Source of the DNA: Salipiger sp. H15
Lineage (GTDB): Bacteria > Pseudomonadota > Alphaproteobacteria > Rhodobacterales > Rhodobacteraceae
Reading direction: 5' to 3'
Assembly (NCBI RefSeq): GCF_040409955.1
Contig: NZ_CP123387.1
Location: 248,001 to 312,000, forward strand
DNA: 64,000 bases
Both the position numbers and the translations under genes were made by a program. The first letter of the stretch is position 1. The number at the start of each line of letters is the position of its first letter. This document shows, piece after piece, positions 17,332-26,018 of the stretch. The notes beneath the pieces are model-generated. The model was given only the letters and a program-made list of their open reading frames with translations, did not search any database and was not told the DNA's origin.

Positions 17332-17362
17332 CTCGACGACCGGACGGGCGCCGGTCGTCGAG
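17332..17362. terminator. Bidirectional hairpin between convergent genes
   Basis: A 12-bp perfect inverted repeat (CTCGACGACCGG, 17332-17343; CCGGTCGTCGAG, 17351-17362; seven-base loop) in the 71-base gap between the GntR gene and the opposing ABC permease gene. There is no T tract on either side. It is a likely shared transcription end. Confidence 0.6.
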
Positions 17363-17376
17363 GGCGGGCGCCGCGC

Positions 17377-18138
17377 CTAGCGCCAGAACACCAGCCTGCG
17401 TTCGAGCAGCGAGACCACCGCGAAGAAGCCGAGGCTGGCCACCGAGGCGACGAAGATCGCGGCCCAGACCTGCACGAAGTCGATGACGATCACCGCCTGG
17501 TAGATCACCCAGCCGAGCCCGCCGTAGGCGCCGAGCATCTCGGTCACGATGGCGACGATCAGGCTGCGCACGGTCGACAGGCGCATCCCCGACAGGATCA
17601 GCGGCAGGGCGGTCGGCAGGCGCAGCTTCCACAGGATCGCGGCCCGGCTCGCGCCGAAGCTGCGCATCAGGTTCACCGAGCGCTCGTCCACCCGGTCGAA
17701 GCCGGCGAGCGCCGAGACGAACATGGTGAAGCTCACGGCCACGGCGACCATCACGATCTTCGAGCTGACGCCCATGCCGAACCACAGCAGGATCAGCGGC
17801 GAGAAGGCCACCACGGGCACCGAATTGACCGCCGTGGCCGCGGGCACGATCACCTTGCGCAGCGGCGGCACCAGCGTGACGGCCAGCGCGAGGCCGACGC
17901 CGATGGCGCCGCCGAGCAGGTAGCCGGCCAGCGCCTCGCCCAGCGTGTAGGCCGCGGCCTCGCCGAGCACGGCGCGGGCGGTCCAGAACCGCGCGAGGAT
18001 CTCCGAGACCGCGGGCAGGATGTAGCTCGGCAGGTCGAAGAGCCGGGCCGCCAGCTCCCAGACCGCGAAGAGGGCGAGCCCGCCGAAGATGCCGCGGGCA
18101 AGCGCGTGCGGCGAGGGGGTCATGGGATCTTGGGTCAT
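17377..18138 (-). CDS. ABC transporter permease (NMT1/THI5-SsuC type)
   Basis: A 253-residue permease of the binding-protein-dependent type with about six hydrophobic helices. The EAA loop is visible as RSFGASRAAILWKLRLPTALPLILSGMRL. It is similar to the nitrate/sulfonate/pyrimidine-precursor group (SsuC, ThiX, RibX). It overlaps the other permease gene by four bases. It is the last gene of a ten-gene operon that begins at 26800. Confidence 0.88.
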   Translation of the reverse strand: MTQDPMTPSPHALARGIFGGLALFAVWELAARLFDLPSYILPAVSEILARFWTARAVLGEAAAYTLGEALAGYLLGGAIGVGLALAVTLVPPLRKVIVPAATAVNSVPVVAFSPLILLWFGMGVSSKIVMVAVAVSFTMFVSALAGFDRVDERSVNLMRSFGASRAAILWKLRLPTALPLILSGMRLSTVRSLIVAIVTEMLGAYGGLGWVIYQAVIVIDFVQVWAAIFVASVASLGFFAVVSLLERRLVFWR

Positions 18139-18938
18139 GCGCTTTCACCTCCCCAGAAGACGATGCGCTTCTCGGCAAGGCCGATGGCGGCGAAGAAGGC
18201 GACGCCGAGCACCGCCGAGCACAGGATGCTGGCCCAGATGGCGACCATGTTCTCGGCATACATGCCCTGCAGCAGCAGCACGCCGAGCCCGGTGGTGTCG
18301 CCGAACCATTCGCCCACCACGGCCCCGGCGAGGCCGAGCGCCGAGGCGATGCGCAGCGCGACGAAGATGTGGGGCAGGGCGGTCGGGAAGCGCAGCTTGC
18401 GCATGATCTCGCGCTCGGAGGCGCCGAAGCTGCGCAGGAGCTGCACCTGCCTTTCGTCCACCGCCCGCATCCCGAGCAGCGCGTTCACGGTGACCGGGAA
18501 GAAGGTCAGGTAGAAGACGATCACCGCCTTGGCGAGGATGGTGTTGCCGAACCACATGACGACCAGCGCGCCGAAGGCGATGACCGGGATCGTCTGCGAG
18601 ACGATGAAGATCGGGAAGATGGTCTCGCGCAGGACGCGCAGCCGCGAGAAGGCAATGCCGATCCAGATGCCGAAAAGCGCCCCGGCCCCGAAGCCGAGCA
18701 GCGTCTCGAGCCCGGTGCGGATCATCGCGTCGCGATAGGCGGCGGGGGTGCGCAGGATCGCCTCGATCACCGCGCTCGGCCGGGGCAGCACGTAGGGCCG
18801 GATGCCGAAGGTGACGACCAGCAGCTCGACCGCGAGCAGGACCGCCGCCAGCGCGGCGGCGCCCTTCAGCAGCGGAACCACGGCGCCGAAGCGCCGTGTC
18901 CCGGGCAGCGAGCCCGCAGTATTGGCCTGCACCGTCAT
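18135..18938 (-). CDS. ABC transporter permease (NMT1/THI5-SsuC type)
   Basis: The second 267-residue permease of the same importer, with six hydrophobic helices and an EAA loop RSFGASEREIMRKLRFPTALPHIFVALRIA, paralogous to the partner permease at 17377-18138. Two different permease genes suggest a heterodimeric channel. It overlaps the binding-protein gene (ATGA at 18935-18938) and the next permease gene (ATGA), so the three are tightly coupled. Confidence 0.88.
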   Translation of the reverse strand: MTVQANTAGSLPGTRRFGAVVPLLKGAAALAAVLLAVELLVVTFGIRPYVLPRPSAVIEAILRTPAAYRDAMIRTGLETLLGFGAGALFGIWIGIAFSRLRVLRETIFPIFIVSQTIPVIAFGALVVMWFGNTILAKAVIVFYLTFFPVTVNALLGMRAVDERQVQLLRSFGASEREIMRKLRFPTALPHIFVALRIASALGLAGAVVGEWFGDTTGLGVLLLQGMYAENMVAIWASILCSAVLGVAFFAAIGLAEKRIVFWGGESA

Positions 18939-19951
18939 TCCGGCAGGCGCTCGGCCGCGGGGATCGCGTCGACGAACTGGCTGTCGAAGGCGCTCTCGAG
19001 GTCGATCGGGCCGCCAAGCACCTCGTAATCCACGAGGATCTTGTGCGCGCTCGCCACCGCGTCCATGTCGATGGTGAAGAGGCCCTTCTCGGCGGCGGCC
19101 CCGGCCAGCATGATCTTCTCGACCTCGTCGAGCATGAACTCCTGGTGCGGGCGCTCGAGCGTCGGCGCCTCCTTCAGGATCAGGTCGATCGCGGCCTGCT
19201 TGTCGGCGAAGGCGTCGAGCCAGCCCTTGACCGAGGCGCGCACGAAGCCCTGCACGAGGTCGGGATGCGCCGCCGCGAAGTCGTTGCCGACGATCAGCGT
19301 GTCACGCGGGAAGGAGACGCCGAAATCCTCGGGCACGAAGCGCTTGAGGTTCTCCTCGCCGACGCGCTGCATCAGCGTGTAATACTCGTTGTAGCGGGTG
19401 GCGGTGACCACGTCGACCTGGCCGTCGACGAAGGGTGTGACCGAGACCTGCTGCGGCTGGATGTTCATGTCCGTGCGGTCGATGCCATTGGCGGCCAGCA
19501 TGCCGAAGAGCACGTAGTTGGCGCCGGTGAACCAGGTGGTGATCGCCGCGTCCTTGAAGTCCGCGATCTCCTGCACCGGGCCGTCGGCCTTGGAGACGAA
19601 GACGAAGGGGGTCTCCTGGTGCGAGATGCCGATGCAGGTGATCGGCAGGCCCTTCTCGATGGCGGCGAACACCGAGTCCGTGCCGCCCGACAGGCCGAAG
19701 GTGTCGGCGCCGGTCGCCACGAGGTTCTCGGTCAGCAGGTTCGGCCCGCCCGGGTTGATCGTGAGGTCAAGGCCCTCGTCCGCGTAGTAGCCCTTTGCCT
19801 TGGCAATGTAGAAGCCGACGAACTGGGCCTGCGGCAGCCACTTGAGGCGCAGCGAGACGGGCTCGAGATCGGCCGCGTGCACGGCGGGCGCGGCAAGCAT
19901 CGCGGCCGAGGCGGCCAGACCGAGCGTGGAGAGGAAGGAACGTCTTTTCAT
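18935..19951 (-). CDS. NMT1/THI5-like ABC substrate-binding protein (ThiY/RibY-type)
   Basis: A 338-residue binding protein with a twin-arginine signal (KRRSFLSTLG, cleavage near AVHA). The mature part opens SLRLKWLPQAQFVGFYIAKAKGYYADEGLD, close to the pattern in pyrimidine-precursor (ThiY) and riboflavin (RibY) binding proteins, followed by NPGGPN and a GTDSVF segment. The family binds flat nitrogen heterocycles, among other ligands. With a nucleoside hydrolase and carbamoyl-amidohydrolase in the same operon, a heterocyclic base or nucleoside-like ligand is likely. Sixty-three bases separate it from the ATPase gene. Confidence 0.85.
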   Translation of the reverse strand: MKRRSFLSTLGLAASAAMLAAPAVHAADLEPVSLRLKWLPQAQFVGFYIAKAKGYYADEGLDLTINPGGPNLLTENLVATGADTFGLSGGTDSVFAAIEKGLPITCIGISHQETPFVFVSKADGPVQEIADFKDAAITTWFTGANYVLFGMLAANGIDRTDMNIQPQQVSVTPFVDGQVDVVTATRYNEYYTLMQRVGEENLKRFVPEDFGVSFPRDTLIVGNDFAAAHPDLVQGFVRASVKGWLDAFADKQAAIDLILKEAPTLERPHQEFMLDEVEKIMLAGAAAEKGLFTIDMDAVASAHKILVDYEVLGGPIDLESAFDSQFVDAIPAAERLPE

Positions 19952-20014
19952 CGCAGTACTCCATGTTGGGGGTGGACCCGGTTGGCCCGGGCTTGGTGGC
20001 TTTGACCCCGGGGT

Positions 20015-20854
20015 TCAGTGGGAGGCGGGGCCGAAGGTCTTCATGCTCTCTTCCTCGATCGCGTCGAGCAGCTCGCGCTTGAGGGAGATGAACTCGGGGG
20101 AGGTGACGAGGTCGGCGCCGCGCGGGCGCGGCAGGTCGACCTTGCGCGACAGCTTGATCGCGCCGGGCCGGGCGGTCATCACCAGCACCTTGTCGCCAAG
20201 GAAGATCGCCTCGTCGACGTCATGGGTGATGAAGAGCACGGTGCGCCGGTGCTTCTGCCAGACGTCGAGCAGCCAGCGCTGCATCATGGTGCGGGTCAGC
20301 GCGTCGAGCGCGCCGAAAGGCTCGTCTAGCAGCATCAGGTCGCGCTTGAACATGAAGGTGCGCATCAGCGCGACGCGCTGGCGCATGCCGCCCGACAGCT
20401 CGTGCGGGTACTTGTCGGCAAAGCCGGCAAGGCCGAACTCGGGCAACATCCGCTGCGCCTCGGCGCGCGCCTCGGCCCGGTTCGCGCCCTCGATCTCCAG
20501 CGGCAGGATGGCGTTGTCGATCACGTTGCGCCAGGCCAGCAGCAGGTCGCGCTGCGGCATGAAGGACACCTGCCCGAGCAGCTGGCGCGCATGCACCGAC
20601 TGGCCCTCGAAACGCAGCACCGAGCCCGCGTCGGGCTCCTCGAGCCCGGCGACGATGTTGAACAGCGTGGACTTGCCGCAGCCCGAGGGACCGACCACCG
20701 TGACGAACTCTCCGGGCTGGACCGCGAGATCCACGCCGTTGAGCGCCTGCACCTCGCCGAAGGTCTTCGAAAGCCTGCGCAGGTCGAGGATCGGCTCTTC
20801 GGCAGGGGTCATGGCGGGCTCCGTCGTGCTGGGGTGGGTCATTGGCATGTTCAT
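20015..20854 (-). CDS. ABC transporter ATP-binding protein (SsuB/TauB type)
   Basis: A 279-residue ATPase with Walker A (GPSGCGKST), Q-loop (VSFMPQRDLLLAW), signature (LSGGMRQR), Walker B (LMLLDEPFGALD) and H-loop (THDVDEA). The LLAW after the Q-loop and the DVDEA motif are typical of the nitrate/sulfonate/taurine class that pairs with NMT1-type receptors. The ATG overlaps the stop of the nucleoside hydrolase gene, tying import to base release. It powers the two permeases downstream. Confidence 0.92.
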   Translation of the reverse strand: MNMPMTHPSTTEPAMTPAEEPILDLRRLSKTFGEVQALNGVDLAVQPGEFVTVVGPSGCGKSTLFNIVAGLEEPDAGSVLRFEGQSVHARQLLGQVSFMPQRDLLLAWRNVIDNAILPLEIEGANRAEARAEAQRMLPEFGLAGFADKYPHELSGGMRQRVALMRTFMFKRDLMLLDEPFGALDALTRTMMQRWLLDVWQKHRRTVLFITHDVDEAIFLGDKVLVMTARPGAIKLSRKVDLPRPRGADLVTSPEFISLKRELLDAIEEESMKTFGPASH

Positions 20855-21792
20855 GTGGTCAGGGCCCTTTCGAGCATGCGGAAGAAGGCGTCGTTGTCGG
20901 CGCTCTCGATGATGCGCGCGTTCTCGATGTACTCCGGCCAGCGCGAACCGAGCCTCGCCGGGTGGATGGCGGAATGGCCGCGGGTGATCGTTCCGCCGGT
21001 CTCGATCCGCACCACCGCCCGGCGCGCGGCGGTGATGATCGACGGGTCGATCGCGCAGGCGCAGGTCAGCGTGTCGGGGTGGGTGCAGATCACCTTGCCG
21101 TAGCGCTGCTCGGCGACCTTGCGCGGCGTGGCCGAGACCTTGCGGTAGAACTCGGTCAGCGGGGTCGCGTGCGCGTCGAGCCGGGCCAGCTGCGCCGCGT
21201 CGAAGACCGACGAGCCCAGGGTCAGCGTCCAGGTCGAGAGCGTGATCTCGAACCCGGCGCGGAAGACGATCGCCGCCGCCTCGGGGTCGATGTAGAAGTT
21301 GAACTCGGCGCAGGGGGTGACGTTGCCGACCGAGTTGTCGGTGCCGCCCATGATCCACAGGTGCTTGAGCGCCTTGGCGATGCGCGGCTCGCGGGTGACC
21401 GCGAGCGCGAGGTTGGTCAGCGGCGCCTGCGCGATCATCTCGATCTCGCCCGGCGCCGCCATGATCCGCTCGATCAGCGCATCCACCGCGTGCATCTCCT
21501 CGGGGCGCTGGCGGGCGCGCGGCAGGTCCGCGCCGCTCATCCCGTCCGCCCCGTGCATCTGCGCCGGCTCCCAGTCGGCCAGCAGCGGCCGCCGCGCGCC
21601 GAGATAGACCGGCACCTCGCCGGACTTGCCCGCGGCCTCGATGGTCGCGAGCGCGTTCTCGGCCTGCTGGTCGAAATCGACATTCCCGTTGCAGATCGTC
21701 ACGGCCTCGAGTGTCACGCCCGGCGTCTTCATCGCCAGCAGCAGCGAGAAGGTGTCGTCCCCCGCGGTATCGGTGTCGATGATGAGGCGCAT
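20851..21792 (-). CDS. Inosine/uridine-preferring nucleoside hydrolase family protein
   Basis: A 313-residue N-ribohydrolase. The calcium-binding N-terminal motif is IIDTDTAGDDTFSLLLA, a variant of the usual DTDPGxDD that keeps the aspartates. The second block is GNVTPCAEFNFYIDPEAAAIVF, including the Asn-x-Thr-Pro and Asp-Pro elements around the active site. Expected reaction: hydrolysis of the N-glycosidic bond of a ribonucleoside to base and ribose. It shares one base with the cupin gene upstream and four with the ATPase downstream. Which nucleoside is cleaved is unknown, and related proteins act on modified or non-canonical bases. Confidence 0.85.
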   Translation of the reverse strand: MRLIIDTDTAGDDTFSLLLAMKTPGVTLEAVTICNGNVDFDQQAENALATIEAAGKSGEVPVYLGARRPLLADWEPAQMHGADGMSGADLPRARQRPEEMHAVDALIERIMAAPGEIEMIAQAPLTNLALAVTREPRIAKALKHLWIMGGTDNSVGNVTPCAEFNFYIDPEAAAIVFRAGFEITLSTWTLTLGSSVFDAAQLARLDAHATPLTEFYRKVSATPRKVAEQRYGKVICTHPDTLTCACAIDPSIITAARRAVVRIETGGTITRGHSAIHPARLGSRWPEYIENARIIESADNDAFFRMLERALTT

Positions 21793-22718
21793 CAGTAGAA
21801 CTCGAACCCCATGGTGCGGGCGTGGTAGTAGAAGCCGCCGTCCTGCACGATCAGGAACTCGGCGCGGCTGTCGCCGTCGTTGTGGTGGCTGTGCTTGGCG
21901 GCCGGCGGGGTCAGCAGCGTCGCCCAGGGGCTCCAGTCGCATTTCCGGTCATCGACCATCGAGTAGGCCGGATCCCCGGCGACGGCGAGCGTCAGGGCCG
22001 CCGAGTTGTGCTTGTGCGGCGGCTGGAAGCTGTGCGGCTTCAGCGTGTTGAGCGACAGGGTTAGCGTCGGGGCGATGTTGCGGCTCGCCTCGGTCTGCGC
22101 GGCGGAGAAGATCAGCGCGTGGCCCGAGGTCGTGGCATTGGCGCCCCGCTGGTAGACGGTGTCGAGCTGGTGCTCGATCTCGGCGGCGGGGAAATGCACG
22201 AGCCCGGTCGCGGCCTCGGCGCCGGTGATCGGCGCGGCCTTCTCGAAGGCCAGCTGCGGATCGTTCCCGACGGCCCAGAACACGGCGGTCTCGGTCGCCT
22301 CGATCCGGCTCTCCACCCCGCCCGGCAGCAGGAAGACGTCACCCTTGCCGAGCGTCGCGGTCTCGGCGCCGACGGTCAGCGTGGCGCTCCCCTCGATCAC
22401 GTACCAGATCGAGGCGGTGCAGGTGAGCGTGGTGTCGAGGCTCGCGCCCGCCAGCACGGTCGCGTAGCGCGCCAGCATGAGCGGGGTGGTGGCGGGGAAG
22501 GGGCAGCCGAGCTCGGCGGAAAGGTCGCAGAGCACCCAGCCGGTCGCGTCCTTGGCCATCGCCTTCGCCGGCTCGTCGCGCAGGATCCGCGGCGGCACCG
22601 GCGGCAGCTTGATGTTGAAGGCGTTGCCCGAGTTGAAGTAGCGCCCGCGGGCCTCGGCCTCGTTCTTCGGCGCGCGCGGCAGTTGCACCGGCATTTCGGC
22701 CATATCGTTGATCGTCAT
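21792..22718 (-). CDS. Two-domain cupin protein
   Basis: A 308-residue bicupin. The first barrel is marked by SIWYVIEGSATLTVGAETATLGKGDVFLLPGG. The second is marked by QPPHKHNSAALTLAVAG and AAKHSHHNDGDSRAEFLIVQDGG, where several histidines (HKH, HSHH) could bind metal. The arrangement recalls gentisate 1,2-dioxygenase-like and other bicupin dioxygenases, but the first domain lacks the usual histidines, so only the second is likely to be catalytic. AGGAGA precedes the ATG. The context suggests oxidation or isomerisation of an intermediate in base breakdown. Function unknown. Confidence 0.75.
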   Translation of the reverse strand: MTINDMAEMPVQLPRAPKNEAEARGRYFNSGNAFNIKLPPVPPRILRDEPAKAMAKDATGWVLCDLSAELGCPFPATTPLMLARYATVLAGASLDTTLTCTASIWYVIEGSATLTVGAETATLGKGDVFLLPGGVESRIEATETAVFWAVGNDPQLAFEKAAPITGAEAATGLVHFPAAEIEHQLDTVYQRGANATTSGHALIFSAAQTEASRNIAPTLTLSLNTLKPHSFQPPHKHNSAALTLAVAGDPAYSMVDDRKCDWSPWATLLTPPAAKHSHHNDGDSRAEFLIVQDGGFYYHARTMGFEFY

Positions 22719-23995
22719 GAGAGATCTCCTTTGTCTCGGGTGGCGGAGGCGGCGTGCAGGCAGGTGTCGAGCAGCACCTGGGCCCCGGCGGCCACGTGCG
22801 CCGGTTCGGCCCATTCCTCGGGGTGATGGCTGAGCCCGCCGCGGCAGGGGATGAAGATCATCGCCGAGGGCGCGAGCGGGGCCATGTGCCGGGCGTCGTG
22901 CCCGGCGGCGGAAAGCAGGTCTGTGGCCGGCAGGCCGCGCGCGGCGGCGCTGCCGAGGATCGCGCGGCGCAGCGCGGGCGAGAAGGTGTTGGCCGGGGCG
23001 TCGACCATGGACCGCACCTCGACGGCGCAGGGCGCCGCCACGGCGCGCGCGGCCGCCTCGAGCGCGAGGCCGGTCCGGTCCAGCACGTCGTTCCGGGGGT
23101 GGCGCAGGTCGATGCGGAAGCGCACCGTCGCGGGCACGACCGAGGGCGCGTTCGGCAGCACCTCGACCCGGCCGATGGTGAAGCGGATGTCGGGCCCGGC
23201 TTGAAGCGCGGCCTCCTGCATGGCCAGCGCGACGCGGGCAAAGGCCTGCACCGCGTCGGCCCGGCGCTCCATGGGCTCGGTCCCGGCATGGGCCTCGCGG
23301 CCCGAGAGGGTGACCTCGTAGGTCTTCTTGCCCTGGATGCCGGTGACCGCGCCGATGACCAGCGCCTCGCGCTCGAGGTGGTCGGCCTGTTCGATGTGCG
23401 GCTCGATGTAGGCGTGCAGCGGGAAGCCCGGCGCGATGCGCGGCACCCCGGGGAAGGCCTCGGCGAGGCGCTCGAGTTCGGAGGCGACGCTCACCCCGGC
23501 GGCGTCGGTGACCGCGCCGACCTGCGCGAGGCTGCGATGGCCCGAGAACACCTCGGATCCCATCATGCCGGGCGCGAAACGGCCGCCCTCCTCGTTCATC
23601 CAGGCGACGAGGGTGATCGGGCGGGGCGGGACGATGCCCCTGTCATGCAGCGTCTCGAGCACCTCGAAGGCGGCGAGCACGCCGAAGACACCGTCGAAGC
23701 GCCCGCCGGTCGGCTGGCTGTCGAGATGCGAGCCGATCAGCACCGGCGCGCCCCCGGACGTGCCGGGCAGGGTCAGGAAGAGGTTTCCCGCCGTGTCGAA
23801 ACTCGGCGAAAGCCCGATGGCCTCGCCCCAGCCGATCAGCCGCGCCATGGCGGCACGGTCCTCGGCGGAGAGGGCCTGCCGGTCGACGCCGCCGTCGGCG
23901 CGGGCGCCGATCTCGGCCATCGACATGAGCCGCGACCAGAGCCGCGCCCCGTCGATCCGGGGAAGGGAAGGCTGGGAGAGGTCCATCGGGCGCAT
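22715..23995 (-). CDS. M20-family N-carbamoyl-amino-acid/allantoate-type amidohydrolase
   Basis: A 426-residue zinc- or manganese-dependent amidohydrolase of the allantoate/N-carbamoyl-L-amino-acid/beta-ureidopropionase group. Metal-site motifs are GSHLDSQPTGGRFDGVFGV, WMNEEGGRFAPGMMGSEVFSG, PHIEQADHLE and the C-terminal GHDARHMAPLAPSAMIFIPCRGGLSHHPEE. The dimerisation-lid histidine and arginine are in the expected places. It cleaves a carbamoyl (ureido) amide to amine, CO2 and ammonia. Between a nucleoside hydrolase and an aminotransferase, this fits opening and stripping of a ureido acid made from a pyrimidine-like ring, with the amine then passed to the transaminase. Confidence 0.88.
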   Translation of the reverse strand: MRPMDLSQPSLPRIDGARLWSRLMSMAEIGARADGGVDRQALSAEDRAAMARLIGWGEAIGLSPSFDTAGNLFLTLPGTSGGAPVLIGSHLDSQPTGGRFDGVFGVLAAFEVLETLHDRGIVPPRPITLVAWMNEEGGRFAPGMMGSEVFSGHRSLAQVGAVTDAAGVSVASELERLAEAFPGVPRIAPGFPLHAYIEPHIEQADHLEREALVIGAVTGIQGKKTYEVTLSGREAHAGTEPMERRADAVQAFARVALAMQEAALQAGPDIRFTIGRVEVLPNAPSVVPATVRFRIDLRHPRNDVLDRTGLALEAAARAVAAPCAVEVRSMVDAPANTFSPALRRAILGSAAARGLPATDLLSAAGHDARHMAPLAPSAMIFIPCRGGLSHHPEEWAEPAHVAAGAQVLLDTCLHAASATRDKGDLS

Positions 23996-23998
23996 CGC

Positions 23999-24877
23999 TC
24001 AGTCCGTCCGCATCACCTGGCCGGGGTCGGCCCGCGCGTCGCGGCGGCCCCAGGCCCCGGCCTCGACCATGGCGAGGAACTCGGCGAGGTGGCTGTTGAA
24101 CAGCCCCGGCTCCTCGAGGTTCAGCGTGTGGCCGGTCTTGGGCAGGACCAGCAGTCCCGAGGCGGGCATGGTCTTCTTGAGGAAGATGCCCGGCTGCAGG
24201 CAGTGATCGTCCTCGTCCCCGACCATGATCAGCGTCGGCAGGACGCAGGCTTTGAGCCCGTCCTCGAGATCCCAGAACGAGGGACGCCGCGCCTGCACGC
24301 CGCGCATGGTGTTGGCGGCCCCCACGCTGTCATGCCGGGCAAGCCGGGTGACGAACTTCAGGTGCTCGCGCGGGTCCTTGTTCTCGAACTGCACGCGGCT
24401 GGCGCCGCGGCCGTAGATCTCGGCAAATCCGGCCGGATCGGCCTCGAACTTCTCGGCCACGGTGAGCGAGACGCCGCGGAAATACTCCTCTGTCTCCTTC
24501 TCGCAGCCATAGCCCGCCCCCGCCACGGTCAGCGACAGCGCCCGCCCGGGATAGCTGAGGCCGAAGTGCACGGTGGCGAAGCCGCCCATCGACAGGCCGA
24601 CGATATGCGCCTTCTCGATGCCGAGGTGGTCGAGCACCGCCACCGCGTCATCGACCGCGATGGCCTGGGAATATTTCCCGACATCGGCCGGGATGTCCGA
24701 CGGCGCATAGCCGCGCGCCGCGTAGGTGATGCAGCGGTGGCGCCGCGCGAAGGCGCTCATCTGCGGCTCCCACGCGTCGTAGTTGCCGCCGAACTCGTGG
24801 ATGAAGAGGATCGGCGTTCCGGCCTCTCCCGCGGTCTCGTAGTAGAGTTTCGTGCCGTCCTTGGCGGTGGCGTACAT
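23999..24877 (-). CDS. Alpha/beta hydrolase
   Basis: A 292-residue alpha/beta-fold hydrolase. It has an oxyanion-type HEFGGNYDAWEP block, the nucleophile elbow GLSMGG (Ser near residue 97), an acid around EDDHC, and the histidine in KTGHTLNLEEP. By fold and context it could act like RutD (aminoacrylate hydrolysis) or cleave an ester or enol-lactone formed in ring breakdown. It lies three bases upstream of the amidohydrolase start and 10 bases after the aminotransferase stop, on one transcript. Confidence 0.82.
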   Translation of the reverse strand: MYATAKDGTKLYYETAGEAGTPILFIHEFGGNYDAWEPQMSAFARRHRCITYAARGYAPSDIPADVGKYSQAIAVDDAVAVLDHLGIEKAHIVGLSMGGFATVHFGLSYPGRALSLTVAGAGYGCEKETEEYFRGVSLTVAEKFEADPAGFAEIYGRGASRVQFENKDPREHLKFVTRLARHDSVGAANTMRGVQARRPSFWDLEDGLKACVLPTLIMVGDEDDHCLQPGIFLKKTMPASGLLVLPKTGHTLNLEEPGLFNSHLAEFLAMVEAGAWGRRDARADPGQVMRTD

Positions 24878-24887
24878 GGGAGCCCCC

Positions 24888-26018
24888 TCAGAACAGGGCG
24901 GGCACGTCCGACAGGCCCTTGGCCGTCTCGACGTAGTCCGCGAGTTTCGATGCAAGCTTCTCCGCCCAGGCCTCGGGCACGGTGGTCGAGACCTTGATGA
25001 AGCGGCTGCCGAAGGTTTCGGTGTGGTAGGCGCCCTGGCGGATCATCACCCCGTCGAGCCGCGCGGCCTCGACGATCGCCTCGGGCGTGGTGCCGCAGCC
25101 GTCGATCTCGATCACCAGGAAGTTGCCGTGCGAGGGCCAGACCGGAACCGACATGCCGAGCGCCTCCGCGGCCTCCTTGATCCGGACCTTGTTGGCCTGG
25201 TCGACGCGGCGCACCTCGGCCATCCACTCGGCCTTGACCCGGAGCCCGGCCAGCGCGCCGCGCTGCGCCACCACCGAGCCGCCAAGCACCGACGTCGAGG
25301 CCCCGGCGAATTCCGCGATGAGCTCGGGGCGGGCGAGGATGCCGCCGATCCGCATCCCGGCAAGGCCGAGCCACTTCGAGAAGCTGAAGGTGCAGATGCA
25401 GTTCTCTGTATCCACCGAGACCGCCGGCGTATGCGCGTCGGCGAAGTCGCGATAGGTGCAGTCATGCACCAGCAGCGCGCCGTTTTCCTTCGCGATCGCC
25501 GCGAACTCGGCGATTTCCGCGGCGGTGTAGGTGACGCCGAGCGGGTTGTTCGGGTCGACCACGTAGACGATGGCGCAGCGCTCGTCGATATGGGCGCGCA
25601 GCATGTCCGGCGTCAGCTTGTAGTTGGTCTCGGGCCCGTAGATCGGCGTCTGCACGATCTCGGCGCCCTGCTGGGCGGCGAAGAGGCAGGGCCATTTCCA
25701 GGTCGGATCGGTGGTGACCAGCGTGGTCCCGGGCTTGGCGCGGGCGCGGCAGACCAGCGACAGCGCGTTGACGCCGCCCTCGGTCACCAGCGCCTCGAGC
25801 CCCGGCACCCCGAAGTCCTCGACGATGGCGGCGCGCAGGTCCTCGAAGCCGAGCGGCGGCGCGTAGGCGTTGAACTCGCCCCGGGTGATCGAGTCGACCA
25901 TCGCCGCGGTCACCGCGGGATGCGCCGGGATGTGGTTGGTGTTCTGCCCCATCCACGCCAGGTCCGGCGTGTTGAACAGGTCGTCGAAGTAGCGGTTGCG
26001 GACGGCGAGGCTGCTCAT
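24888..26018 (-). CDS. PLP-dependent aminotransferase class I/II
   Basis: A 376-residue fold-type I aminotransferase. Visible features are the PLP-phosphate and ring region EGGVNALSLVCRARAKPGT, the aspartate-containing VYVVDPNNPLGVTY, and the lysine in TFSFSKWLGLAGMRIGG. The start overlaps the SDR stop (TGATG). Downstream of a carbamoyl-amidohydrolase it would remove the freed amino group, as beta-alanine aminotransferase does in reductive pyrimidine breakdown. A role on an alpha-amino acid cannot be excluded. Confidence 0.85.
   Translation of the reverse strand: MSSLAVRNRYFDDLFNTPDLAWMGQNTNHIPAHPAVTAAMVDSITRGEFNAYAPPLGFEDLRAAIVEDFGVPGLEALVTEGGVNALSLVCRARAKPGTTLVTTDPTWKWPCLFAAQQGAEIVQTPIYGPETNYKLTPDMLRAHIDERCAIVYVVDPNNPLGVTYTAAEIAEFAAIAKENGALLVHDCTYRDFADAHTPAVSVDTENCICTFSFSKWLGLAGMRIGGILARPELIAEFAGASTSVLGGSVVAQRGALAGLRVKAEWMAEVRRVDQANKVRIKEAAEALGMSVPVWPSHGNFLVIEIDGCGTTPEAIVEAARLDGVMIRQGAYHTETFGSRFIKVSTTVPEAWAEKLASKLADYVETAKGLSDVPALF

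Noticed and set aside
22754..24997. A 747-codon plus-strand frame
   Set aside because: It is antisense to the amidohydrolase and alpha/beta hydrolase genes and is a low-complexity shadow.
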